This document shows, in pieces, positions 16,497-24,932 of a stretch of 31,914 nt of DNA. A program made the position numbers and the translations under genes. This DNA comes from JBCDBL01 sp039183635 (GTDB lineage Bacteria; Pseudomonadota; Alphaproteobacteria; Caulobacterales; Parvularculaceae). Location of the stretch: contig JBCDBL010000040.1 in NCBI GenBank assembly GCA_039183635.1, positions 1 to 31,914 on the forward strand. The letters run 5' to 3'. The notes beneath the pieces were generated by a model, which had not been told where the DNA came from, made no database searches, and worked only from the letters and a program-made list of their open reading frames with translations. The stretch's first letter is position 1. Each line of letters opens with the position of its first letter.

Positions 16497-16823
16497 GGGG
16501 TGGGCGAACGCTCTCTATTGGTTACGATGAATGGAGGGGCGAGGGGGATATGCAGACCGCGCGGCGACGTTTACGCGGACAATGCGGCGTTCTCATCAGG
16601 GGGTGATAGCTTAAGATGGTATTCACTGGGGCTTTCACAACCTAAGCGTCATCGCACTTGTCTGTTGGCTCCAATCTGAGAGCTTAGGATTAACAATGCA
16701 AGGCGTGATGTGTCTAAAAACGCTTATCCAGAAAGTTGCGTTTTCCAAACAATGTGAAGATGAACGCGTCGGCGGTGTCGGTGTTTTCCGGCCCGCCGCA
16801 AAAAATGTGGAATTGAGAGTTTT
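16497..16823. promoter_or_regulatory. Divergent spacer between the ABC operon and the polysaccharide operon
   Basis: This 327-bp spacer holds no gene and must carry the promoters of two operons. A repeated element is present: GCTTAAGAT (16609-16617), inverted CCTAAGC (16641-16647) and GCTTAGGAT (16682-16690). These may be operator copies for the glycan operon. No -35/-10 pair was strong enough to call. Confidence 0.4.
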
Positions 16824-17411
16824 ATGCACGGTCGTTGGGACCGCTCTGACACTGGCGGTGAAACCTATTCCTACGCCACGCGCGCGACCTATTCGTTAGG
16901 CAATCGCGCCCGCCGCGCCCTTTGGGGGGCCGTTCGGTTTTTCCTGATGAAGCCCAGCCCGCGCCCGGCCTTTGGGTGGCGTGCGTTTTTGCTGCGGCTG
17001 TTCGGCGCACAGATCGGCGTTGGGGTGAAGGTCTATCCCCATGTTGATATTTGGGCGCCATGGAATTTGACAATGGCGGATTATTCCGGCCTGGGCGACC
17101 ATGCGGTGGTGTACAATATCGCGCCCGTGCGCATCGGGCCGGGGGTTGTCGTTTCCCAAAGGGCGCATTTATGCGCCGGAACGCGGGATTACGCATCAGG
17201 AGACTTCGATCTCATCACCTTGCCGATTGTGATTGAAGAAAAAGCCTGGGTCGCGACGGAGGCGTTTATAGGGCCGGGCGTTACAATGGGCGCCGGCAGC
17301 GTGGCCGGCGCCAGAGCTGTCGTCGTCAAAAACGTTGAGGCCGGCGTCGCTGTTGCAGGAAACCCCGCCAGGGTCGTTAACCGCCGCGTGGAGCATGAGC
17401 GCCGCCCATGA
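16824..17411 (+). CDS. Left-handed beta-helix acetyltransferase (WcaF-like)
   Basis: A 195-residue protein with hexapeptide repeats characteristic of left-handed beta-helix acetyltransferases (IGVGVKVYPHVDIWAPWNL, IGPGVVVSQRAHLCAGT, WVATEAFIGPGVTMGAGSVAGARAVV). These enzymes move acetyl from acetyl-CoA to a sugar hydroxyl; WcaF does this on colanic acid units. It is probably cytosolic. It is the first gene of the exopolysaccharide operon, and its stop overlaps the next start (ATGA at 17408). TTGAGAG sits a few bases before the ATG. The acceptor sugar cannot be deduced. Confidence 0.88.
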   Translation: MHGRWDRSDTGGETYSYATRATYSLGNRARRALWGAVRFFLMKPSPRPAFGWRAFLLRLFGAQIGVGVKVYPHVDIWAPWNLTMADYSGLGDHAVVYNIAPVRIGPGVVVSQRAHLCAGTRDYASGDFDLITLPIVIEEKAWVATEAFIGPGVTMGAGSVAGARAVVVKNVEAGVAVAGNPARVVNRRVEHERRP

Positions 17412-18739
17412 CGGGCGGATATGAACATGTGGCGCTCACCGGGATCGCCAATTTTACGGTGTGGGCGGCCGTCTCCTTTTACGTGCTCGGCGTCAAGCGT
17501 GCGCCGATTTATCATCCCTTTACGATCTATCTGGCCTATCATTTTGTAGGCTTTGTCCTGCGTCCGTTTTCAATCGCCGCCGGGGAAGGCTCCCATCTTT
17601 GGGAGCGTATCGGTTTCCTGCCCGACAATAGCGACATTCTCTTGACCCTCGGTCTCGCCAATATCGGCCTTCTCAGCGCCTTTATCGGGTTTTTGGCGCT
17701 GACGCCGGAGCGCGGCGCCATTCCTAAAATGCCGAAAACGGAACTGACGGTGCAGCGGCCGGTCCTGTTTGTTGCGGCGCTGGTCGCGCTTACCGTACTC
17801 GGCTATTACGGAACGTATAAGTCCTTTTTCGGCGCCGGCCTTGAGTCGGTTCTGGCGCATGAGACTGCAGTTGACGCCGCGGGAGGGCGGCGCCTTGTCG
17901 GCGTTTCAGGTTATCAAACGGCTCTCGCTGAATTTTTGCCGATCGTTTGTCTTATCCTGTTTCTTTATAAACCGACGCGGACCTTTTCCTACGCGTTCAT
18001 CGCCGCTTTCGTTGCGGTGCGGTTTTTCGCTGGGGCCCAGCGCCTGTCCTTCGTCGTGGTCATTGCGGCCCTGTTTTTCCTTTATCATATCAATAAGGGG
18101 CTTAGGTATCCCGCCGCAGCGCCGCTGGCGGCCTTGCTTATCCTCGGCGTTGCTTTCGACGTGATCGGCTATGACCGCATGGCGTTTCGAAGCTTGCTGG
18201 CCGGCGAGCATTCGGTGGAAGAGCTTATGTCGGGGTATGCGCACGCCAGGGGCGGACGGGTTTTGACCAGCGACATCGCCGAATATGACGCCGCCGCCGC
18301 CACGGCGTCCGCCGTTGCGCGGAACGCCGACTACAGCTACGGCACGCAATACTTACGGCTGTTCGTGTGGCCCATTCCGCGCCGATTTTGGCCCGACAAG
18401 CCGGTTTACACATCCCGCGTCGATTTGAACGAATATGGCGATTTCCGTTATCTCACCACAAGTCTTTATGCGGATGCCTTTATGAACTTCGGCTGGCTCA
18501 GCCTCGTGCTCATCGCCGGTGCGGTGGGCGCCATGTCGGCCTGGGTCTATCGTGCGGCCCGTACAGGCGACAGCGCCTATCTGTTCATCTTTTTCTGGGT
18601 GTTTTTGATTTATATGAAAACCATATTGCGGGACGGCGGCGTCACGGTCGTTTATTTCTGGGGGTTTTCCATGGTGGCGGCGGCGCTGGCGTTCGCCGCC
18701 GGGGGCGTGAGGATATGGCGGGGCCAGGCGACGTCGTAA
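17408..18739 (+). CDS. Wzy-like polysaccharide polymerase (membrane protein)
   Basis: A 443-residue polytopic protein with about ten or more hydrophobic segments, for example near residues 7-25, 35-50, 77-97, 115-135, 180-200 and 370-435. Between the late segments lies a larger hydrophilic loop containing YGTQYLRLFVWPIPRRFWPDKP, a PRxFWPxKP-type stretch common in O-antigen/EPS polymerase-like proteins. Such proteins link lipid-carried repeat units on the outer face of the inner membrane. It starts at ATG 17408 within the stop of the acetyltransferase and overlaps the following GT4 by 25 bp. Sequence conservation in this family is low, so the call rests on topology, loop and context. Confidence 0.78.
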   Translation: MTGGYEHVALTGIANFTVWAAVSFYVLGVKRAPIYHPFTIYLAYHFVGFVLRPFSIAAGEGSHLWERIGFLPDNSDILLTLGLANIGLLSAFIGFLALTPERGAIPKMPKTELTVQRPVLFVAALVALTVLGYYGTYKSFFGAGLESVLAHETAVDAAGGRRLVGVSGYQTALAEFLPIVCLILFLYKPTRTFSYAFIAAFVAVRFFAGAQRLSFVVVIAALFFLYHINKGLRYPAAAPLAALLILGVAFDVIGYDRMAFRSLLAGEHSVEELMSGYAHARGGRVLTSDIAEYDAAAATASAVARNADYSYGTQYLRLFVWPIPRRFWPDKPVYTSRVDLNEYGDFRYLTTSLYADAFMNFGWLSLVLIAGAVGAMSAWVYRAARTGDSAYLFIFFWVFLIYMKTILRDGGVTVVYFWGFSMVAAALAFAAGGVRIWRGQATS

Positions 18740-19899
18740 TAGCCGTATGCGGCAAGTATCACGTACTGAACTATGCGCCGCAGCTGATCGCTGCAGGACG
18801 CCTTGGCCGTTTGCACTATTCCCATAAGACCGGTACGGGTGCGGCATACGGATTAGATCCGGATATTTGCATTAATCATCGACTGAAAGAGTATTTAACA
18901 CAAGGGCACGGACGTCTTTTGGGGGAGCGTTTTTATGAGGCGGCGTTGCCCGTCTACCATGGACTGTGGCGCCGGTCTGTGGCGGCGCGGTGGCGCCCGG
19001 CGTCAGTGTTTCACATCATCTCCCATGGCGCCGGGGTTTGCCTTGTTGAAAGAGCAAGGCGGGACGGCGCACGCGTTGTTGTCGAATGCGTCAACACCCA
19101 CCCGGCCCATCGTCTGGCTGTCTTGCGGCGTGAGGCGGAGCATTGGGGCGTCGCTTTCCCAAAAACTGATCTTTATGACCGGGAGCGTCTCCACCTGGAG
19201 GAGGTTGCGGCGGCCGATCGCCTGCTGGTCCCCTCGGATATTGTAGCGCGGAGCTATCGCGCGGCTGGGGTTGCGACGCGCGTATCTAAAATTCCCTATG
19301 CGGCGAATTTGATACAGTTTTTCCCCCAGGGCGCTGCAAAAAGTTCATCGCAGAACGGGCCTTTGCGCGTTATTTGCGTTGGAGAGGTCGGCTTGCGTAA
19401 AGGCCAGCTCTATCTGTTGGAGGCGGCCCGGCGCCTTGGTCCGGGCGCGCTCGACATAACGTTGGTGGGCGTCATGTCCCGTACGGCGGCGCCGGCCTTC
19501 GCGCGGTACGCCGGCGTGTTCCGTCACATTCCCCGTGCGCCCCATTCTGACATTCCAAGATTGCTGGCGGCGCACGATGTGTTCGTGCTGCCGTCTTTGG
19601 AGGAGGGGCTGTCGGTTTCGATATGCGAGGCGATGGCGGCGGGGCGCGCCGTTGTGGCGACCCCGGCCTCAGGGGCGGGCGAAATCATTGACGACAGCGT
19701 CGATGGTCTCATCGTTCCCGAACGCGATGTCGATGCTTTGGCGGAGGCCCTCGCCCGATTACGCGATAACAAGGACGCTGCGGCGCAGATGGGACATACG
19801 GCGTCCGAGGCCGCGCGTCGACGGGTGAATTGGGACGCCTACGCCGAAGCGCTGATCGCGGCCTACGACATGTCGCGCACGGAGAAGGCCGCCGCATGA
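18715..19899 (+). CDS. Glycosyltransferase family 4
   Basis: A 394-residue GT-B fold enzyme. The N-terminal half has VVIAVCGKYHVLNYAPQL and the C-terminal nucleotide-sugar domain has LRVICVGEVGLRKGQLYLLEAA, VFVLPSLEEGLSVSICEAMAAGRAVVATPASGAGEII, the E-x7-E region of family GT4. It would transfer a sugar onto the growing lipid-linked repeat unit in the cytosol. The reading frame is open further upstream, but ATG 18715 (protein MAGPGDVVIAVCG) is the sensible start: it lies 25 bp before the polymerase stop, with TGAGG close ahead. It ends in an ATGA overlap with the pyruvyl transferase gene. Donor and acceptor are unknown. Confidence 0.88.
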   Translation: MAGPGDVVIAVCGKYHVLNYAPQLIAAGRLGRLHYSHKTGTGAAYGLDPDICINHRLKEYLTQGHGRLLGERFYEAALPVYHGLWRRSVAARWRPASVFHIISHGAGVCLVERARRDGARVVVECVNTHPAHRLAVLRREAEHWGVAFPKTDLYDRERLHLEEVAAADRLLVPSDIVARSYRAAGVATRVSKIPYAANLIQFFPQGAAKSSSQNGPLRVICVGEVGLRKGQLYLLEAARRLGPGALDITLVGVMSRTAAPAFARYAGVFRHIPRAPHSDIPRLLAAHDVFVLPSLEEGLSVSICEAMAAGRAVVATPASGAGEIIDDSVDGLIVPERDVDALAEALARLRDNKDAAAQMGHTASEAARRRVNWDAYAEALIAAYDMSRTEKAAA

Positions 19900-21140
19900 T
19901 TGCACCGCCGCACAATATTCTTATCGTCAACGCCTACGGATGGTCGAACCGAGGCGACAGTGCGTTGCTGGAGGCTTGTCTTCAGGACGTGAAATCTGTT
20001 TTTCCCGATGCGCGCATTACTTGCGCGACATTCGTGCCCGCCGCCGACGCACCCGGTGATATCGCCTGGTCGGAACGCATCGGAAACGCCCGCCGCGGCG
20101 GAGCGTTCGGCAAGGGACTTGCCTTGCTCCGCCTCGCCTGCGCCTGGCTTGTTGTGCGTGGCCTTAAAGTATTCGCACCTGTTTTGCCGCACGCGCAGCG
20201 ACGCACCTTGGACGCAATGCACGCCGCTGATCTCGTCATCAGCGCGCCAGGCGGATACATTCACGATACGAATTTTTCATATCGCGTTGCTTTGGCCCAG
20301 ATCGATTTTGCATCCGCCCTCGGGGTTCCTGTCGTCCTCGCACCCCAAAGCCTTGGGCCTGTGCGAACTGCATTTGGCCGCCGGAGGGCCGCTGCAACGT
20401 TGAAGGCTGTCGAGGCGGTGTGCGTGCGAGAAGAGTTTTCCCGTAGGTTCGCCCAAAAAGATCTGGCTTTGGGGCCGACAAAAATCGTATCCACGGGCGA
20501 TATGGCGTTTTGGGAGGATGAAGGGCGCACGTCTCAAGCAGGCGTCATTGACGGCCTTAAGTCCGATGAGCCTTTTGTCGCTATGACAACGGTGGAGTGG
20601 CGCTTTCCGGGCGCGACGGACGCAAAGCGGCTTCAAGCCGCCTATATTGCGTCGATGGCGCGCATCGCCGATGAAATCTACGACCGCTTCGGTTTGCGCA
20701 CCGTCATCCTCAACCAGGTGACCGACGACATCGCCACGGCGCAGGCGGTGCGCGCATGCGCCGCCTCTCCCGTTCTTGTGGATACGGCGGAGCGTTCGAC
20801 GGCGGGGATGCGCGCTGTTATCGGCAAAAGCCGCCTTATGGTTGGAGCACGGTTCCATTCATGTATTTTCGCGCTCGCTGCGGGGCGGCCAACGATCGCA
20901 ATATCTTACCTGCCGAAAACGGAGCATATCATGGCCGACCTTGGCCTGTCCTGTAGAACAACCCCGATCGAGGCGATCGACGTCGATCATGTCCTGGAGG
21001 TTATTTCTCAAGACCTTGAAGATCTGGATGCGGCGTCAGCGGTTATAGCGCAGGCGGTGCGGGACTATCGCGGGCGCCATGTGCGCTTTCGTGATGTTTT
21101 GCGAAACGTGACGGGCCTCAGCGCCCAGGCGGCGGCGTGA
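19896..21140 (+). CDS. Polysaccharide pyruvyl transferase family protein
   Basis: A 414-residue member of the pyruvyl transferase family (WcaK/AmsJ/CsaB type). Visible are the N-terminal NILIVNAYGWSNRGDSALLEA (the N-x-GD start motif), the central ISAPGGYIHDTNFSYRVALAQ, GVPVVLAPQSLGPV, and the C-terminal MVGARFHSCIFALAAGRPTIAISY with the catalytic-type His of RFHS. These enzymes add a ketal-linked pyruvate from phosphoenolpyruvate, giving the glycan negative charge. GGAG lies 11 bp before the ATG, which overlaps the previous stop. The next gene begins at GTG 21137 inside this stop. An acidic exopolysaccharide is therefore expected. Confidence 0.9.
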   Translation: MIAPPHNILIVNAYGWSNRGDSALLEACLQDVKSVFPDARITCATFVPAADAPGDIAWSERIGNARRGGAFGKGLALLRLACAWLVVRGLKVFAPVLPHAQRRTLDAMHAADLVISAPGGYIHDTNFSYRVALAQIDFASALGVPVVLAPQSLGPVRTAFGRRRAAATLKAVEAVCVREEFSRRFAQKDLALGPTKIVSTGDMAFWEDEGRTSQAGVIDGLKSDEPFVAMTTVEWRFPGATDAKRLQAAYIASMARIADEIYDRFGLRTVILNQVTDDIATAQAVRACAASPVLVDTAERSTAGMRAVIGKSRLMVGARFHSCIFALAAGRPTIAISYLPKTEHIMADLGLSCRTTPIEAIDVDHVLEVISQDLEDLDAASAVIAQAVRDYRGRHVRFRDVLRNVTGLSAQAAA

Positions 21141-22315
21141 AAGTCGCCATGGTCATCGGCAGCGCCAGCCGGCTCGGCGGCGGCGTTTCGGAGGCTTTGG
21201 CCGGCCTCGTTGCAGCGTTGAAAGACCGCGGCATGGCGCCGATCGTCATCACGCTGCGGGATGCGCATACGCAGGAGGACAAAGCGCGGTTTGACGGCGT
21301 AAGGGTTATCGCCTGCGACAGCGTGGGTCCGCACAGGTTTCGTTTCCCCTTGGGTCTTGCCGGGGCGTTGGTTGAGGCGCGGCCGGACGTCATCCATTTG
21401 CACGGTTTGTGGATGCGTCAGTCAAAGACCGTTCTCGCCCATCATTTGAAATACGGAACACCTTATATTGTTTCGCCCCACGGCATGGCCGACCCCTGGA
21501 TTATGGCGCGAAGCCGTCTTTTGAAAAAGGCGGTGTTCGCCCTTTACGAAGGTGAGCTTCTTACGCGCGCGCGGTCTGTCCATGCTTTGAACGCGGCGGA
21601 AGCGACAGCTGTCATGGCGTTGCGTCCGCGCGTGGAAACTGTTGTGATTCCAAACGGCGTGGCGACGCCATTTTCTGTAGAAGAGGTGAGGCGCCGCCGC
21701 ATGGCGGCCGTTGGCGCGCCATTGCGGTATCTCTATCTTGGACGTTTGCACCCTAAGAAAAACGTGGACGGTCTTCTGGCGGGGTGGAAGCGGTTTCTTG
21801 ATAACAGAGGGTTATACGACGGCGCGGCCCCGCGCCTCGATATTGTCGGTTGGGGGGATGCGGCTTATGAAGCGTCGTTGCGCGCCGAGATCGACCGTAT
21901 GGGATCGGCTTATAACGTGACCCTGTTGGGGCCGTTGTTCGGTGCCGACAAGCATGACGCCTTTTGTGCGGCGGATTTTACGGTTCTGCCCACCCACAGC
22001 GAAGGCGCGCCGCTAACGCCCCTGGAAGGTTGGGCGGCGGGCGCGCTTGCGATCGCCAGCCCCGCTTGTGGGCTGGATTTCGCCTATGGAGACGGCCTTG
22101 CCGTCAAAACCGGCGTTGAACCTGAAGAGATCGCCGCCGCCCTCGACCGGGCCTACGCCGTGGCGCCGGACACCCGCGCAGCGCTGTCGGCCGCGGCTAT
22201 GAAGGTTGTACAGGATCGATTTTCCTGGTCCGCCATTGCTGCGCAATGGGAGCGTGTTTATGCGGGGTCCTTACAAACTGCGGCTGAAGAGCAAAGCGTA
22301 AGGCGCACGGCATGA
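21137..22315 (+). CDS. Glycosyltransferase family 4
   Basis: A 392-residue GT-B enzyme beginning at GTG 21137, which shares bases with the preceding TGA. The N-terminal domain has VAMVIGSASRLGGGVSEALAGL and DVIHLHGLWMRQSKTVLAH, with PYIVSPHGMADPW. The C-terminal domain has LRYLYLGRLHPKKNVDGLL and FTVLPTHSEGAPLTPLEGWAAGALAIAS. The pattern matches GT4 enzymes of EPS clusters. It ends in an ATGA overlap with the GT2 gene. The sugar specificity is unknown. Confidence 0.88.
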   Translation: MKVAMVIGSASRLGGGVSEALAGLVAALKDRGMAPIVITLRDAHTQEDKARFDGVRVIACDSVGPHRFRFPLGLAGALVEARPDVIHLHGLWMRQSKTVLAHHLKYGTPYIVSPHGMADPWIMARSRLLKKAVFALYEGELLTRARSVHALNAAEATAVMALRPRVETVVIPNGVATPFSVEEVRRRRMAAVGAPLRYLYLGRLHPKKNVDGLLAGWKRFLDNRGLYDGAAPRLDIVGWGDAAYEASLRAEIDRMGSAYNVTLLGPLFGADKHDAFCAADFTVLPTHSEGAPLTPLEGWAAGALAIASPACGLDFAYGDGLAVKTGVEPEEIAAALDRAYAVAPDTRAALSAAAMKVVQDRFSWSAIAAQWERVYAGSLQTAAEEQSVRRTA

Positions 22316-23205
22316 GCATCACCGCCATCATCCTCACCTTTAACGAAGAACAGCATATTCAGCGCTGCATCGACAGCTTGAAGCCTTGCGTTGAACGCAT
22401 TTGCGTTATCGATTCCGGCTCCAGCGACGCCACCATCGAGATCGCCAGGAGACTTGGCGCGGAGATATATGAAAACCCCTGGGTAAGCTACGCCGCCCAA
22501 TTCCAATGGGCGCTCGACACATGCGATATCGATACGCCGTGGACGTTGCGCATCGATGCGGACGAACGCTTATCGCTTGCTTTGCAAAGCGAAATGACAG
22601 ACCGGCTTCCAACGCTTGCGCCAGAGACCACCGGCGTTCATGCGCCGCGGCTTACTGTTTTCATGGGCCAGCCCATACGACACGGTTTCTTTTACCCAAG
22701 CCCCATGTTGCGTCTGTGGCGTACGGGCGTCGGCCGCATTGAAAATCAGTGGATGGACGAACACATCGTCCTCGATCATGGAAAGACGGTTCATTTCAAA
22801 GGTGATCTTATCGATGAAAACCTCAATGACATCGGCTGGTGGACGGAAAAGCACAATCGCTATGCGGACAGGGAGGCCCGGGACCAGCTCCTGCGCCGGT
22901 CCGGCGCGGGGGGCGGCGAGGCCGCCAGACTACGCGGGGGCGCCGCCGTTAAGCGGTTTTTGAAGCTTCGCGTTTATGAACGGCTTCCCGCAACATTTCG
23001 GCCGTTCGCCTATGTTTTTGCGCGCTATGTGTTCGGCCTTGGGGTTTTGGATGGCAAAGAAGGATTTTACTTCCATGTCCTGCAAGGGTTTTGGTATCGC
23101 ACCCTTGTCGAAGCGAAAGTGCTGGAGCTGAAGAAAAACGCCTCTGCCGATCCTGGGGCCGCCGCGCGGCCTTTGCCGGCGCACAAGACGCCGTCTGCTG
23201 AGTAA
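22312..23205 (+). CDS. Glycosyltransferase family 2 (WaaE/KdtX-like)
   Basis: A 297-residue GT-A enzyme. The N-terminus ITAIILTFNEEQHIQRCIDSL followed by VIDSGSSDATIEIARRLGAEIYENPW is the usual GT2 nucleotide-binding start, and LRIDADERLS provides the metal-binding D-x-D. The overall pattern resembles the WaaE/KdtX beta-glycosyltransferase branch. The tail (about residues 225-270) contains aromatic and hydrophobic stretches and may lie on the membrane. It is the last of the six overlapping genes of the glycan operon. A 72-bp gap separates it from the beta-helix gene. Confidence 0.9.
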   Translation: MSITAIILTFNEEQHIQRCIDSLKPCVERICVIDSGSSDATIEIARRLGAEIYENPWVSYAAQFQWALDTCDIDTPWTLRIDADERLSLALQSEMTDRLPTLAPETTGVHAPRLTVFMGQPIRHGFFYPSPMLRLWRTGVGRIENQWMDEHIVLDHGKTVHFKGDLIDENLNDIGWWTEKHNRYADREARDQLLRRSGAGGGEAARLRGGAAVKRFLKLRVYERLPATFRPFAYVFARYVFGLGVLDGKEGFYFHVLQGFWYRTLVEAKVLELKKNASADPGAAARPLPAHKTPSAE

Positions 23206-23277
23206 TCCCACACGCCAAAAAGACACTTAGTCTGTCATGCAAGTTTCATGGGCGTCTTGCGAAAGGACAGATAGGGC

Positions 23278-24837
23278 ATGCTCGGCATCGATATTGGTTT
23301 AACGCGGCCTCAGGGCGGCGGCGCGGATATTCCGGCGACGCCCCCGGCGTTCACGTATTACGTCGACCCTGTTCTTGGCGATGATCTTAATACCGGCGAC
23401 AGTGAAGGGGCGGCGCTGCAAACCATCGCTGAAGCCTTGTCCCGTGCGACGGTGGGGGAGAAAATCGGCTTAAAGCGCGGCGCAGTTTTTTTTGAGACAG
23501 CGGTAAGCGCGCTCAATACCCTCACGATTGGCGCCTATGGAACCGGCGCCCGGCCTCTCATCCGCGCCGACGACGCCATCGCGCCCGGAGCGTTTTCTCA
23601 AAATGCAACCCATGCGAATGTATACGAGGCTGCTGTCGTTTCGATCACAGGCGGAGGCGACCATTGGATCAACGTTTTGGAAGATGCGCTGCAATTGCAA
23701 TATGTCGCATCTGTAGCGCTTTGCCAGACGACGGCGGGGTCCTATCACGTGGCGTCCCACACGGGGACCGACGGTCAAGCGCTCGCTCAAACAGTGTATG
23801 TGCACCCCGGCGACAGTCTCAACCCCGGCTCAAACGGCAAAAGCTACAGCTGCTCGGCGCGGCAATATGGCGTACGCCTTACAGGGACAAATTGCGTCAT
23901 TGAAGGCGTCGCCGCGCAAATGCAAACCCATCCGGACGGCTCGTTGGTGATCACCGGCCGCAACGGGCGCATTGAAGATTGCGAAGCGCTTTACGGCGGC
24001 AAACACAACGCCTATGTCGCCGGCGGCGGCCTTGTGAAAAACACCACCGTAAAAGATGCGCATTTCAATTATGAAAACACCAGTCTGGTCGTCGCCTTCG
24101 ATCCTGCCGGCGACGGTTTGGATGTGACGTTCGACACGGTGACGATGGCCAACAGCGCAGGGGCGCGACAGCGTATGACGGCGTTCGGTTATCATACGTC
24201 CGGCGGCGCCGGGCAGACCCTCGGAACGGCCTTGATCGCCAACTGCCGCATGGAGAATTGCAACTCCTGGCTTGGCGGCGACGATGCGACTGCGATGATC
24301 GTAGAGGATTGCATAGCTGTTGACTGCGATTTCGGCGGGTTTTTTACAAAAGACGTCACGATACGGCGTTGTCAGGTCAAAGGGTCCGCCAACGATGGGA
24401 ATCTCGTACAGCCAAACTCAGACGATACCGTCATGGTTGTTGAGAATACGACGTTCTGCGAAGGCCGCACGCAAAGGGGGATCGTCGATTCCCATCAACG
24501 CACTAATGTAAGCGTAACACTGACGAATTGTGATTTTTTTATTCAGTCAACCGATACCGGTTGGAAAAAGCATGTGTTTATGCAGGACGGCGCCTTGACG
24601 GTCAATGGCTGCACCTTCGATGGCGATGCGACGGATACGGGATTTGAAATCGGCCGTAGCGGCGGAACTGTTATCTATACGGGAAATAACAATCATTTCC
24701 CCGCCTTCGCCAACGGCATGCGGCATGCGCTCAATGGAACAACCTATGCGTCTCTTTCCGCCTGGCAAAGCGGCAGCGGCCAGGACGCCGCCTCTGACGC
24801 AACCGGCGACGCTAGCGGCGTATGCGCTGTAACGTAA
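23278..24837 (+). CDS. Right-handed parallel beta-helix protein, function unknown
   Basis: A 519-residue protein with a beta-helix look: TYYVDPVLGDDLNTGDSEGAALQTIAEAL (the xYYVDP-GDD opening of pectate-lyase-like repeats), then many N/C/D/G-rich rungs such as CVIEGVAAQM, GRIEDCEALYGG, TTVKDAHFN, MIVEDCIAVDCD, VTIRRCQVKG. Such folds act as polysaccharide lyases, hydrolases or phage tailspikes. No signal peptide is present. The N-terminus MLGIDIGLTRPQGGG resembles the starts of phage tail-type structural proteins more than secreted lyases. It follows the glycan operon in the same direction, so a role in cutting or binding that glycan is plausible but unproven. AAAGGACAG lies upstream of the ATG. 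Confidence 0.75.
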   Translation: MLGIDIGLTRPQGGGADIPATPPAFTYYVDPVLGDDLNTGDSEGAALQTIAEALSRATVGEKIGLKRGAVFFETAVSALNTLTIGAYGTGARPLIRADDAIAPGAFSQNATHANVYEAAVVSITGGGDHWINVLEDALQLQYVASVALCQTTAGSYHVASHTGTDGQALAQTVYVHPGDSLNPGSNGKSYSCSARQYGVRLTGTNCVIEGVAAQMQTHPDGSLVITGRNGRIEDCEALYGGKHNAYVAGGGLVKNTTVKDAHFNYENTSLVVAFDPAGDGLDVTFDTVTMANSAGARQRMTAFGYHTSGGAGQTLGTALIANCRMENCNSWLGGDDATAMIVEDCIAVDCDFGGFFTKDVTIRRCQVKGSANDGNLVQPNSDDTVMVVENTTFCEGRTQRGIVDSHQRTNVSVTLTNCDFFIQSTDTGWKKHVFMQDGALTVNGCTFDGDATDTGFEIGRSGGTVIYTGNNNHFPAFANGMRHALNGTTYASLSAWQSGSGQDAASDATGDASGVCAVT

Positions 24838-24876
24838 ACAGAAGGTCTCTACTGGACAATACTCGTTTGGCCAGGG

Positions 24877-24899
24877 GGGCGTCGGGGTTTCCGCCGCCC
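24877..24899. terminator. Hairpin between convergent genes
   Basis: GGGCGTCGG (24877-24885) and CCGCCGCCC (24891-24899) pair over nine positions with one mismatch around a GGTTT loop. It lies between two convergent stops (24837 and 24933), where a two-way terminator is expected, but there is no flanking T-run. Confidence 0.4.
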
Positions 24900-24932
24900 A
24901 TGACAAGGGCGGTTCTTTAGAGGGCGCGCGTT

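Noticed and set aside
16497..16560. Zur box upstream of the ABC operon
   Set aside because: The GTTAC/ATGAAT-like bases do not form the expected palindrome; zinc control remains an inference from gene content only.
18367..18714. N-terminal extension of the GT4 gene at 18715
   Set aside because: The extension lies inside the polymerase gene, is rich in Arg/Gly/His as expected for an off-frame, and the GT4 fold begins at 18715.
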